32,964 nt of DNA from an uncultured Lachnospiraceae bacterium (GTDB taxonomy: Bacteria; Bacillota; Clostridia; Lachnospirales; Lachnospiraceae), in NCBI GenBank assembly GCA_910588885.1, contig CAJUSQ010000009.1, forward strand, positions 13,018 to 45,981, given 5' to 3'. Below the pieces are notes generated by a model. That model saw nothing but the letters and a program-made list of their open reading frames with translations. It made no database searches and was not told the DNA's origin. The position numbers and the translations under genes were made by a program. This document shows positions 7,244 to 14,993 of the stretch, piece after piece. Position 1 is the first letter of the stretch. Each line of letters begins with the position of its first letter.

Positions 7244-7798
7244 TCAAAAGTCCGCCCGTTTCTTTACAATTTCTGTGAAATCCGCCTTTACAATCTCATA
7301 TTTGGAAGGATCCCGCAGGATTGCCGAGGGATGATAGGTCGCGGTCAGGGCGCAGTCTTTCCGGTATGTCCAGGTGCCATGCTGCCGGGTAATTTTAAAA
7401 TCCGGCGAAATCAGACGCTGGGCGGCAACACGGCCAAGGCAGACGATGATTCGGGGCTTCAGAAGAAAAGTTTCATATTTCAAATAGGGAAAGCAAGCTT
7501 CCTTTTCCTCCGCCTTGGGATCCCGGTTGCCGGGAGGATGGCATTTTAATATGTTTGTAATATAAATTTCCTCTCTACTCAGCCCACAGTCCCGTAAAAG
7601 GCTGTCCAGCAGTTCCCCGGAACGTCCTACAAAGGGAATTCCCTGCTGGTCTTCCTGGGCTCCGGGGGCTTCGGCAACCAGCATAAGATCGGCCTGCCGA
7701 TTGCCCCGTCCCATCACCGGACGATGCCTGGTCCGGCTTAAGGGACAATGGGTACAATTGGCCACATGCTGTTCAATTTCATTCCATGTATCCTGCAT
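7244..7798 (-). CDS. Type-4 (Fe-S) uracil-DNA glycosylase
   Basis: This 184-residue enzyme removes uracil from DNA as the first step of base excision repair. Family-4 hallmarks are visible: CTHCPL at residues 15-20, the AEAPGAQED motif (GEAPG in the family), VGRSGELLD, CHPPGNRDP with a second cysteine 16 residues after the first (the four cysteines bind a 4Fe-4S cluster), and YHPSAILR near the C-terminus. An in-frame ATG exists 36 bases upstream, but the start MQDTW is preferred because GAAGGAG lies 5 bases before it. It follows tex by 40 bp on the same strand and is probably co-transcribed with it. Confidence 0.9.
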   Translation of the reverse strand: MQDTWNEIEQHVANCTHCPLSRTRHRPVMGRGNRQADLMLVAEAPGAQEDQQGIPFVGRSGELLDSLLRDCGLSREEIYITNILKCHPPGNRDPKAEEKEACFPYLKYETFLLKPRIIVCLGRVAAQRLISPDFKITRQHGTWTYRKDCALTATYHPSAILRDPSKYEIVKADFTEIVKKRADF

Positions 7799-7838
7799 TG
7801 CTTCTCCTTCGTGACCTGCTATGCTTTTTACCAAAAAC

Positions 7839-9983
7839 CTATGACAGCTTCATCGTAAGCTGTATCCGCTTCTTCTGCAAATCCACGCTCATTACCTGCA
7901 CTTCCACGATATCCCCTACGCTGACTGCCTCCAGGGGATGCTTGATGTAACGCTCGCAGATTTGGGAAATGTGAACCAGCCCGTCCTGATGGACGCCGAT
8001 ATCTACAAAAGCTCCGAAATCAATGACATTCCGAACCGTTCCTTTCAGAATCATGCCCGGGGTCAGATCCTTCATTTCCAATACGTCTGTGCGCAGAATA
8101 GGCTTCGGCATCTCATCTCTGGGGTCACGGGCAGGCTTTTCCAGCTCCTTCACAATATCCTGCAGGGTAATTTCACCGATTTCAAGCTCCGCTGCCAGCT
8201 TTTTATAGTCGCCGATCTTTTGGGAAATTCCTTTCAGCTTGCCGCCCTTAATGTCTTCCGGTACATATCCCAGCTTCTCCAGCAGTTTCTTTGTGGCCTC
8301 ATAGCTTTCCGGATGGACGCTGGTGGCATCCAGAGGGTTCTTTCCGTCCGCGATCCGCATAAAGCCTGCGCACTGCTCGTACGCCTTGGGGCCCAGCTTT
8401 CCCACCTTCAGCAGCTGGGCACGGGTCAGAAACCTTCCGTTTTCTTCCCGGTATGCTACGATATTTTTGGCAATCACCTTACTGATACCGGAAATATATT
8501 CCAGCAGGGAAGCGGAAGCCGTATTCAGATCCACACCTACTTTGTTCACGCAATCCTCTACCACACCGCCTAAGGCTTCGCTTAGCTTCTTCTGGTTCAT
8601 ATCGTGCTGATACTGGCCCACCCCAATGGATTTCGGATCAATCTTCACCAGCTCTGCCAGGGGATCCTGCAAACGTCTGGCAATGGAGGCCGCGCTTCTC
8701 TGTCCCACGTCAAAATTCGGAAACTCCTCGGTTGCCAGCTTGCTGGCAGAATATACGGAGGCTCCGGCTTCGTTTACAATGATATACTGCAGGGGCTTTT
8801 TGACTTCTTTCAGCAAATCTACGATGATCATCTCCGATTCCCGGGAGGCCGTTCCGTTCCCCACCGAAATCAGGGAAATATCATATTTGTCAATCAGCTT
8901 TTTTAAAACCGCCTTGGACTCCGCCACCTTGTTCTGAGGGGCCGTGGGATAAATGACCGTAGTATCCAATACTTTTCCGGTGGAATCCACAACCGCCAGC
9001 TTGCAGCCGGTACGGAACGCCGGGTCCCAGCCCAGTACAACCCGTCCTGCAATGGGCGGCTGCATCAGAAGCTGTTCCAGATTCTTTCCAAACACCCGGA
9101 TGGCCCCGTCTTCGGCCCGCTCCGTCAGCTCGTTTCGAAGCTCCCGTTCGATGGCCGGGGCAATCAGCCGTTTGTAGCTGTCTTCGATGGCCGCCTTCAA
9201 AACCGGAGTGGTATGGGGGTTGTCCCTGGTGATGACTTTTTTCTCCAAATACTGCAAAATCTGCTCCACCGGGGCTTCGATCTTTACCGTTAAAACCTTC
9301 TCCCCTTCTCCCCGGTTCAGGGCCAGAATCCGGTGCCCGGCCAGCTTTGCAATGCCCTCCTCAAACTCATAATACATTTCATAGACAGATTCCGCCTCCG
9401 GATCCTTTGCCGTAGAAACAATTTTCCCGGCCTGCATGGTAGCTTCCCGGATGTATTTCCGGTAATCCGCCTCATCGGAAATCCCTTCCGCCAAAATATC
9501 CATGGCCCCGGCAATGGCTTCTGCCGGAGTATTCACGTCTTTCTCCGGATTGAGGTACTCTTCCGCCTCCTGCTCTAAGGGCCGCTGGGTCCTTTGGAGC
9601 AAAATCAGATTGGCCAGGGGCTCCAATCCCTTTTCCTTGGCAATCGTGGCCCGGGTCCGCCGCTTGGGGCGGTAGGGGCGGTACAAATCCTCCACCACGA
9701 CCAGTGTTTCCGCCGCCCGGATCTGCTTTTTCAATTCTTCCGTTAATTTTCCCTGCTCCTCTATGCTGGAAAGCACCTGTTCTTTCTTCTCCTCCAAATT
9801 GCGGAGATAATTCAGGCGTTCAAAGAGATTCCTCAATATCTCATCATTCAAAGAACCGGTGGCTTCCTTCCGGTATCTGGAAATAAAGGGAATCGTGTTC
9901 CCTTCATCAATCAATTTGACGGCAGCTTCAGCCTGTCCTTTTCGAATGTTCAGCTCTTCTGCCAGTTTTGCAATGATATCCAT
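7839..9983 (-). CDS. tex: Tex-family S1 RNA-binding transcription accessory protein
   Basis: The 714 residues match the usual Tex length. The N-terminal Tex region contains IPFISRYRKEATGSLND, a YqgF/RNase H-like domain begins around GWDPAFRTGCKLAVVD, then comes a helix-hairpin-helix region (VGVDLNTASASLLEYISGI), and a C-terminal S1 domain covers about residues 642-714 (GMILKGTVRNVIDFGAFVDI, DGLVHISQI). Tex proteins bind nucleic acid and associate with RNA polymerase; precise cellular roles vary. The ribosome site is GAGGAG before ATG 9983. It is divergent from the enzyme I gene and followed by the glycosylase. Confidence 0.95.
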   Translation of the reverse strand: MDIIAKLAEELNIRKGQAEAAVKLIDEGNTIPFISRYRKEATGSLNDEILRNLFERLNYLRNLEEKKEQVLSSIEEQGKLTEELKKQIRAAETLVVVEDLYRPYRPKRRTRATIAKEKGLEPLANLILLQRTQRPLEQEAEEYLNPEKDVNTPAEAIAGAMDILAEGISDEADYRKYIREATMQAGKIVSTAKDPEAESVYEMYYEFEEGIAKLAGHRILALNRGEGEKVLTVKIEAPVEQILQYLEKKVITRDNPHTTPVLKAAIEDSYKRLIAPAIERELRNELTERAEDGAIRVFGKNLEQLLMQPPIAGRVVLGWDPAFRTGCKLAVVDSTGKVLDTTVIYPTAPQNKVAESKAVLKKLIDKYDISLISVGNGTASRESEMIIVDLLKEVKKPLQYIIVNEAGASVYSASKLATEEFPNFDVGQRSAASIARRLQDPLAELVKIDPKSIGVGQYQHDMNQKKLSEALGGVVEDCVNKVGVDLNTASASLLEYISGISKVIAKNIVAYREENGRFLTRAQLLKVGKLGPKAYEQCAGFMRIADGKNPLDATSVHPESYEATKKLLEKLGYVPEDIKGGKLKGISQKIGDYKKLAAELEIGEITLQDIVKELEKPARDPRDEMPKPILRTDVLEMKDLTPGMILKGTVRNVIDFGAFVDIGVHQDGLVHISQICERYIKHPLEAVSVGDIVEVQVMSVDLQKKRIQLTMKLS

Positions 9984-10015
9984 GCTTCTATTCTCCTCTA
10001 CGATCTGTTTGTTTC

Positions 10016-10044
10016 ATCTTACACGAAATTTCTGTCATTTTCAA
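10016..10044 (-). promoter_or_regulatory. Likely promoter of tex
   Basis: Read on the minus strand: TTGAAA (10044-10039), 17 bases, TAAGAT (10021-10016), about 33 bp before the tex start codon. It is the best sigma-A match in the divergent region. Confidence 0.55.
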
Positions 10045-10075
10045 TCAAAAATTCGATTACAAAAATGAAATATGT

Positions 10076-10124
10076 GATACAATGTTACTGTTCACTCCTG
10101 GGTGTGAACAGTAACGATACAATG
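10076..10124. repeat. 32-bp hairpin flanked by GATACAATG direct repeats
   Basis: GTTACTGTTCAC (10084-10095) and GTGAACAGTAAC (10104-10115) form a perfect 12-bp stem with an 8-base loop. The unit is flanked exactly by GATACAAT at 10076-10083 and 10116-10123, both followed by G. The layout resembles a very small palindromic element with a target duplication. Both flanks also contain the -10-like hexamer TACAAT, so duplication of a promoter element before ptsP is possible. Confidence 0.6.
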
Positions 10125-10161
10125 ACAAGCGCACCGTTTGTGCCTTGGAAAGGGGCATTTT

Positions 10162-11850
10162 ATGAATATATATAAGGGAAAAAGCGTATATAAGGGCATC
10201 GCCATCGGAAAATTGCAGATTTATCAGAAAAAGGATCTGCCGATTAAGCGGGTCCATGTAAAAGACGCGGAAGCGGAAATCAGGCGTTTCCGCCAGGCGC
10301 TGCAAACAGCCATCGGGCAGCTGCAGGGGCTCTATGAAGCATCCAGGGACGCCATCGGAACTGCCGGGGCCGCTATTATTGAAACTCACAAAATGATGCT
10401 TCAGGACGATGATTTTATCGAATCTGCCGAACACATCATACGTACCCAGCAGGTAAATGCCGAATATGCCCTGGCTATGACCGAAGATAATTTTGTCAAT
10501 ATGTTCGCTGCTCTGGAAGATGATTATATGAAGGGGCGGGCCGCAGATGTCCGGGACATTTCGGAACGGGTATTGGTGATTTTATCCGGACAGGAAGCCG
10601 GCCTTCTGCAAACGGAGGAACCGGTCATTGTGGCAGCCGACGACCTTGCGCCCAGTGAAACCGTTCAGCTGGATCCCTCAAAGGTACTGTCCTTTGTTAC
10701 GGTACATGGTTCCGCCAATTCCCATACCGCCATTCTGGCAAGGACTCTGGGGATTCCTGCACTGGTGGGCACCGCAATTACACTGGACGCTTCCATGAAC
10801 GGCAAACTGGCCGCCGTAGACGGCGAAACCGGACAGCTCTATGTAGAGCCGGATGCCGAAGCCCTTTCCCTCCTGCGGGGCAAATACGAAGCCCTGCAAA
10901 CAAAGAAAATGCTGCTGCAGACCTTAAAGGGGAAGGAAACCGTAACATTAGACGGGCAAAAGATCCGGCTTTATGCCAATATCGGCAGCTACCGCGATTT
11001 GGCTCTGGTATTGGAAAATGATGCCGAGGGGATCGGCCTGTTCCGCAGCGAATTCCTCTATCTGGAGAGCCGTACCTATCCCTCCGAAGAGGAGCAATTT
11101 AAGATTTACCGGACGGTCGCAGAAACCATGGCCCCAAAGCGGGTCATTATCCGGACACTGGATCTTGGAGCGGACAAACATGCGGATTATTTTCCGTTGC
11201 CCAGGGAGGAAAACCCTGCCATGGGCTGCCGGGCCATCCGGCTCTGTCTTACCCGGCCGGATATATTCCGGACACAGCTTCGGGCCCTATTCCGGGCCAG
11301 CTCCTTTGGTAACATCGCAATCCTGTATCCCATGATCACTTCCCTGCGGGAAATCACCCGGATTCGGCAAATCGTATCCCGGGTCAAGGAAGGGCTTACG
11401 GCAGACAAAATTCCTTTTGGAAATCCGGAACAGGGGATCATGATCGAAACCCCTGCGGCAGTCCTGATCAGCGATCAGCTGGCCAGGGAAGCTGATTTTT
11501 TCAGCATCGGCACCAATGACCTGACCCAGTATACGCTGGCAATTGACCGACAGAATGCGCAAGTGGATGAATTTTTCGATCCTCACCATCCAGCCGTCCT
11601 GCGTATGATTGCCATAACCGCAGAAAACGCCCATAATGCAGGCATCCGCTGCGGTATCTGCGGAGAATTAGGGGCGGATCCGGAATTAACCAAGTTCTTC
11701 TTATCGGTCGGTATAGACGAATTAAGCATGTCCCCCGGAAGTATCCTGCAAACCCGAAAAATCATCCGCGAAACAAATGTTTCCGAAGAGGGCAGCCGCC
11801 TTCGAAAACATTTTCTTACCGGCTGTGCACAGCCTGCTGCAGAACAGTAA
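10162..11850 (+). CDS. ptsP: PTS enzyme I (phosphoenolpyruvate-protein phosphotransferase)
   Basis: This 562-residue enzyme transfers phosphate from PEP to HPr, starting the sugar phosphotransferase relay. Visible features are the N-terminal HPr-binding region, the phospho-histidine motif GSANSHTAILARTLGIP with His188 (family pattern GG-T-SH-A-AR), and the PEP-binding barrel with GIGLFRSEFLY, RTLDLGADK, MGCRAIRL, GIMIETPAAV, FSIGTNDLTQY and the catalytic-Cys motif GICGELG. The loop before the histidine (VHGSAN) departs from the common GGRT form. The start at 10162 is chosen over an upstream in-frame codon because GGAAAGGGG lies at correct spacing. No HPr or sugar-specific PTS gene is nearby, so it is an orphan enzyme I locus. 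Confidence 0.93.
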   Translation: MNIYKGKSVYKGIAIGKLQIYQKKDLPIKRVHVKDAEAEIRRFRQALQTAIGQLQGLYEASRDAIGTAGAAIIETHKMMLQDDDFIESAEHIIRTQQVNAEYALAMTEDNFVNMFAALEDDYMKGRAADVRDISERVLVILSGQEAGLLQTEEPVIVAADDLAPSETVQLDPSKVLSFVTVHGSANSHTAILARTLGIPALVGTAITLDASMNGKLAAVDGETGQLYVEPDAEALSLLRGKYEALQTKKMLLQTLKGKETVTLDGQKIRLYANIGSYRDLALVLENDAEGIGLFRSEFLYLESRTYPSEEEQFKIYRTVAETMAPKRVIIRTLDLGADKHADYFPLPREENPAMGCRAIRLCLTRPDIFRTQLRALFRASSFGNIAILYPMITSLREITRIRQIVSRVKEGLTADKIPFGNPEQGIMIETPAAVLISDQLAREADFFSIGTNDLTQYTLAIDRQNAQVDEFFDPHHPAVLRMIAITAENAHNAGIRCGICGELGADPELTKFFLSVGIDELSMSPGSILQTRKIIRETNVSEEGSRLRKHFLTGCAQPAAEQ

Positions 11851-11986
11851 AGACGATTCCCTATTGCACGGGAAAGGCTCTCATGTTAAAATAGGAAATG
11901 AGTATTTTATACCTTATATAAAAGCAGGCCGCAAACACCAGTTCTCTTCTGTGATCTGCTGCCTGCGGCGGATTGGAGATTTTACG

Positions 11987-12322
11987 ATGGAATATTCTGT
12001 TTATGAGAAACGTTCCGGCAGTTTTGCCACTGCCTCACTTGTACTTGGTATTGTCGGTACCGCCACCGGATGCTGCGTTTATACCGGGCTCATCTGCGGT
12101 GCACTGGCCATTTTGTTCGCCCTTCTTTCCAGAGGCGGGGAGATGACCTTGACCGGCCGTGGGAAAGCCGGGCTAACCCTTGGAATCATTGCTGTTTCCG
12201 TAGCGGTTCTCTTCTATATCCTTATGGTTTGCTACGCTTTCTATTATTATGGATCAGAATATTTTAATCAGATGTATGAAGAATTATATCAGATGGACAG
12301 TTATCAGCATCATATTTTATAG
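11987..12322 (+). CDS. Small DUF4190-like membrane protein
   Basis: This 111-residue protein starts MEYSVYEKRSGSFATASLVLG and has two hydrophobic segments (TASLVLGIVGTATGCCVYTG and LTLGIIAVSVAVLFYILMVC) separated by a small cytoplasmic or external loop with GRGKAGLTLG. The pattern, with A-SLVLGI and K-GLTLGII, is that of DUF4190-type membrane proteins; no biochemical role is known. The start at 11987 has GGAG 8 bases upstream. Longer in-frame starts overlap the enzyme I gene and lack a ribosome site. The tail is Tyr-rich. Intergenic 11851-11986 contains an imperfect GCAGGC/GCCTGC pairing. Confidence 0.7.
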   Translation: MEYSVYEKRSGSFATASLVLGIVGTATGCCVYTGLICGALAILFALLSRGGEMTLTGRGKAGLTLGIIAVSVAVLFYILMVCYAFYYYGSEYFNQMYEELYQMDSYQHHIL

Positions 12323-12345
12323 CTGCGGATGGCAGGGATGTAGTT

Positions 12346-12795
12346 TCAAATATGCCCTGCCAGCTCCAGCAAATCCGTTCCGGCCAGGAGAAGGGCATTT
12401 TTTATTATAAAATTTACTCCGGTCAGGGCCAGCGCACCCCATAACCAGCCGTCCCGGTATTTCATACCGATTGCAAGCTTTCCCCGGGAAAGCCGCTCTA
12501 TGGTATGGCTTATCATAAACCAGCCCCCAACCAGCACCGTATAAAGCACAAAGGGGTGCAGAAGCAGGGAAGCGAACACTTTTCCTTTTCCAAGGGCCAG
12601 CAGCGCTCTGGTCCCGCCGCAGCCGGGACAGTAGAATCCGGTCAGCAGATGAAACAGGCAGGGCGGCAGGGACATGAGAGAGAATCCTGGCAGAAGCTTC
12701 ACAGCCGCTGCCAGCAGTACCACCAACAGCAGGAGAATCCATCCGATCAGATATAGTATATTTTCATCCGTTTTTATTTTTTCTTTCTTTTTCAT
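12346..12795 (-). CDS. DUF2752 membrane protein
   Basis: This 149-residue protein has four hydrophobic segments and the diagnostic FYCPGCGGTRALLALGKG motif just after the second one. DUF2752 proteins are small integral membrane proteins of unknown function common in Clostridia and Bacteroidetes. The start MKKKEKI is chosen because GGAGG precedes it closely. An in-frame ATG 33 bases upstream has no such site. It is convergent with the DUF4190-like gene and divergent from the SprA-like gene. Confidence 0.82.
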   Translation of the reverse strand: MKKKEKIKTDENILYLIGWILLLLVVLLAAAVKLLPGFSLMSLPPCLFHLLTGFYCPGCGGTRALLALGKGKVFASLLLHPFVLYTVLVGGWFMISHTIERLSRGKLAIGMKYRDGWLWGALALTGVNFIIKNALLLAGTDLLELAGHI

Positions 12796-12912
12796 AGTTC
12801 CTCCATGATTCATAAAAGATTCCTGCATTTTGATTCTTTCATTTTCTGGTTCATCATAACATATTTTTTCCGGTTCAACAACCGGAATCGGTAATTACAA
12901 TGCAAAATTTTA

Positions 12913-12941
12913 TAGACTTTATATTCTTAACATGCTATAAT
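12913..12941 (+). promoter_or_regulatory. Promoter of the SprA-like gene
   Basis: TAGACT (12913-12918), a 17-base spacer and a perfect TATAAT (12936-12941) lie 38 bp before the start codon at 12980, with AAAGGAG between them. Confidence 0.6.
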
Positions 12942-12979
12942 GAAGGCAGATAATAAATCACAAAAGGAGTTGATTTTAC

Positions 12980-13522
12980 ATGATAAATGGCGTACAGGGA
13001 TTTTCTAATTACGGGTATTCGGCTTATCCGACGCCCAATTATGAACTTGCCGGCACCGGATTTTCCGGCAATCCCTCCGAGAAGGCCGGAGCTGTTTCCG
13101 GCATTGGGCCGAACAAGGAGCAGGGGGCAGAACTGCCGGGGCTTCGTTCCGACAAGACGGAAGCCTCCCAGGAGTGCCAGACCTGTAAGAGCCGGAAATA
13201 TCAGGACGGTTCCAATGAGAACGTTTCTTTTAAGGCTCCTACCCATGTTTCCCCCAATGCGGCTGCCGGAGCGGTACGTGCCCACGAAGGGGAACATGTT
13301 TCCAATGCTTATACGAAGGCTGCCCAGGACAACGGCAAGGTTGTCCGCGCGTCGGTTTCCATCCATACGTCGGTCTGTCCGGAATGCGGCCGCACCTATG
13401 TATCCGGCGGTGTAACCAACACGGCGATCAAGTATGAGAATGAGGATAACCCTTATGTAAAGAGCCGCAAGGCCCAGCAGGCAGAGGCTTTAAAAGGGCA
13501 ATTCGTCGATTATGCCGCCTAA
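12980..13522 (+). CDS. SprA-related putative zinc metalloprotease-like protein
   Basis: This 180-residue protein has a flexible Gly/Pro-rich first third, then CQTC (Cys66, Cys69) with SRKYQDGSNENVSFKAPTHV, a helix with AHEGEH (residues 101-106, an HExxH zinc motif), and CPEC (Cys133, Cys136) followed by GRTYVSGG. This arrangement matches the SprA-related family of putative metalloproteases, whose substrates are unknown. There is no signal peptide, so it is predicted cytosolic. Ribosome site AAAGGAG is 10 bases upstream of the ATG. The two CxxC pairs could bind a structural metal. The protease role is inferred from the motif only. Confidence 0.75.
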   Translation: MINGVQGFSNYGYSAYPTPNYELAGTGFSGNPSEKAGAVSGIGPNKEQGAELPGLRSDKTEASQECQTCKSRKYQDGSNENVSFKAPTHVSPNAAAGAVRAHEGEHVSNAYTKAAQDNGKVVRASVSIHTSVCPECGRTYVSGGVTNTAIKYENEDNPYVKSRKAQQAEALKGQFVDYAA

Positions 13523-13612
13523 AGCGGGACTTTTTATTTTCCGGCCGCTGCCTTTTGAGCATGGGGCTTGGAAGGCGGCGCGGCAACAGAAAGATAATTG
13601 GAGATTTTAGAC

Positions 13613-14386
13613 ATGAAACGAACTTCTGCAGAATTAAAGCGAATTGCCCGCGGGGATCTGGTAGGACATTACGGTATTCCGATTGCGGCCCTGGTAATCC
13701 GCGGCCTGATTGTTTTGGCTGTTACCATGCCTTTCGCTATTTTGTTAAACCTGAACTATACTATGGCCAATCTGATCATTTATCAGGTTGCCACTTTGAT
13801 TATATCTCTTATATCCGTTTTATTTACCGTGGGCCTGTTCCGTATCCAGCTGCGCATTGCCCGCGGGGAAATTCCTGACTTACAGGATTTATTTTATGGC
13901 CTTACCAGACGGCCGGACCGTTTTCTTCTGGGCGGATTGATTCTTTTCGCAATTGAGCTTCTGTGCATTTTGCCGGGCACAATTGTTTTCATAGCCGCCA
14001 GTGTCCGGTTCTCTGATTCTCTCATAATTTTTGCCCTGTTTCTCTTACTCTGCGGAGCTGTCTGTATCCTGCTTGTGGGACTTCAGTTTCCCCTGGTCTA
14101 CATATTGCTGATTGACCATCCTCATATGGGTGTGATCGAAGCATTTCAAACCAGCGCCCGGAAAATGCAGGGAAACAAAGGCCGTTACTTTTATATTCAA
14201 TTGAGTTTTATCGGTTTAGGGCTTATCTGCGTTCTATCCTGCGGCATCGGTATGCTCTGGTTCTTTCCTTATGTGATCCAGACTATTATCGAATTTTACC
14301 GGGACGTAATGGGAGAACTGGACGGAAACAGCCGGGCCTCTGAGAAGGAACCTATTTTTGACAAAACAGATTTTCACACATTTTAA
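13613..14386 (+). CDS. DUF975-like integral membrane protein
   Basis: This 257-residue protein starts MKRTSAELKRIARGDLVGHY, a basic amphipathic beginning typical of DUF975-type proteins, followed by about five to six membrane segments (for example ALVIRGLIVLAVTMPFAIL, LLGGLILFAIELLCIL, LIIFALFLLLCGAVCILLVG, IGLGLICVLSCGIGMLWF) and the family-like A--TSARKMQGNKGRYF loop. Function is unknown. The start is ATG 13613, with GGAG upstream; an in-frame TTG at 13598 is less likely. Its stop is 12 bp before the second BlaI-like regulator, so the two are probably co-transcribed and the membrane protein may be part of that regulator's circuit. Confidence 0.75.
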   Translation: MKRTSAELKRIARGDLVGHYGIPIAALVIRGLIVLAVTMPFAILLNLNYTMANLIIYQVATLIISLISVLFTVGLFRIQLRIARGEIPDLQDLFYGLTRRPDRFLLGGLILFAIELLCILPGTIVFIAASVRFSDSLIIFALFLLLCGAVCILLVGLQFPLVYILLIDHPHMGVIEAFQTSARKMQGNKGRYFYIQLSFIGLGLICVLSCGIGMLWFFPYVIQTIIEFYRDVMGELDGNSRASEKEPIFDKTDFHTF

Positions 14387-14398
14387 GGAGATGATTAA

Positions 14399-14881
14399 AT
14401 GGCAATAACAGCAACAGATCTTCATGCTATGCTGACACCCCGAGAACTGGATGTGCTTGCTGTTCTCTGCAATTCACCTGTTCCACTGACTGCATCCGGA
14501 ATTGTTGACGCAAGCGACGGCCTTTTGAAAACCAACACGGTACAGGCTATCTTACGAACACTCTTAAAGGACGGGCTGGTAGAAGTCGCCGATATCGTAT
14601 ATAGCGGCACTGTATTGTGCCGGAGTTACCAGCTGACCGAAAAGGCCAGTGAACGCATTACCCAACAGCTGGCTTATCAATTTTCCCGGCTCGGCCCGGA
14701 TTTCACCTTAGTGGACGCTGCCAAGATTATGCTGGAAGCAGCGGAAAAAGCCGGACGCAAGGAGATCGTGCTTGCGGAAATGAAGCAATTCGTGAAGGAC
14801 GAAATGGAACGACGGAGAATTGCCCGGGAAAACGGCGAATGGGAAGACGAGGACGAAAGCGAAGACGAGAACAATGCATAA
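14399..14881 (+). CDS. BlaI/MecI-like transcriptional regulator (second copy)
   Basis: This 160-residue protein shares with the regulator at 5012-5437 the segments LTPRELDVLAVLCNS, PLTASGIVDAS, TNTVQAILRTLL and DIVYSGTVLCRSY, so the two are paralogues. It is longer at the C-terminus, with a helical region and an acidic tail (EWEDEDESEDENNA). It has no adjacent M56 peptidase; instead a DUF975-like membrane protein is 12 bp upstream. Ribosome site AAGGAG overlaps the end of that gene. It may answer to the M56 peptidase at 5498-6706 or act alone; both are inference. Confidence 0.82.
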   Translation: MAITATDLHAMLTPRELDVLAVLCNSPVPLTASGIVDASDGLLKTNTVQAILRTLLKDGLVEVADIVYSGTVLCRSYQLTEKASERITQQLAYQFSRLGPDFTLVDAAKIMLEAAEKAGRKEIVLAEMKQFVKDEMERRRIARENGEWEDEDESEDENNA

Positions 14882-14952
14882 CAGAAGTTAGAGGTGAAAG
14901 GCCGCATTACAAGAGCGATGCCCTTGGCAATGCCGAAAAGCCGAAAAAAGGA

Positions 14953-14990
14953 GCGTATCTGAATTCAGAATTGATTTTCAGATACGCTTT
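14953..14990. terminator. Bidirectional terminator between the BlaI-like gene and lysC
   Basis: GCGTATCTGAA (14953-14963) pairs with the 14976-14987 segment ending TCAGATACGC. On the + strand TTTTCTTT follows; on the minus strand a C/T-rich run with six Ts follows. It serves both convergent genes. Confidence 0.82.
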
Positions 14991-14993
14991 TCT

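Noticed and set aside
7016..7549. Plus-strand ORF of 177 codons
   Set aside because: It runs through the long hairpin and antisense to the uracil-DNA glycosylase, with no recognisable domain; a shadow frame.
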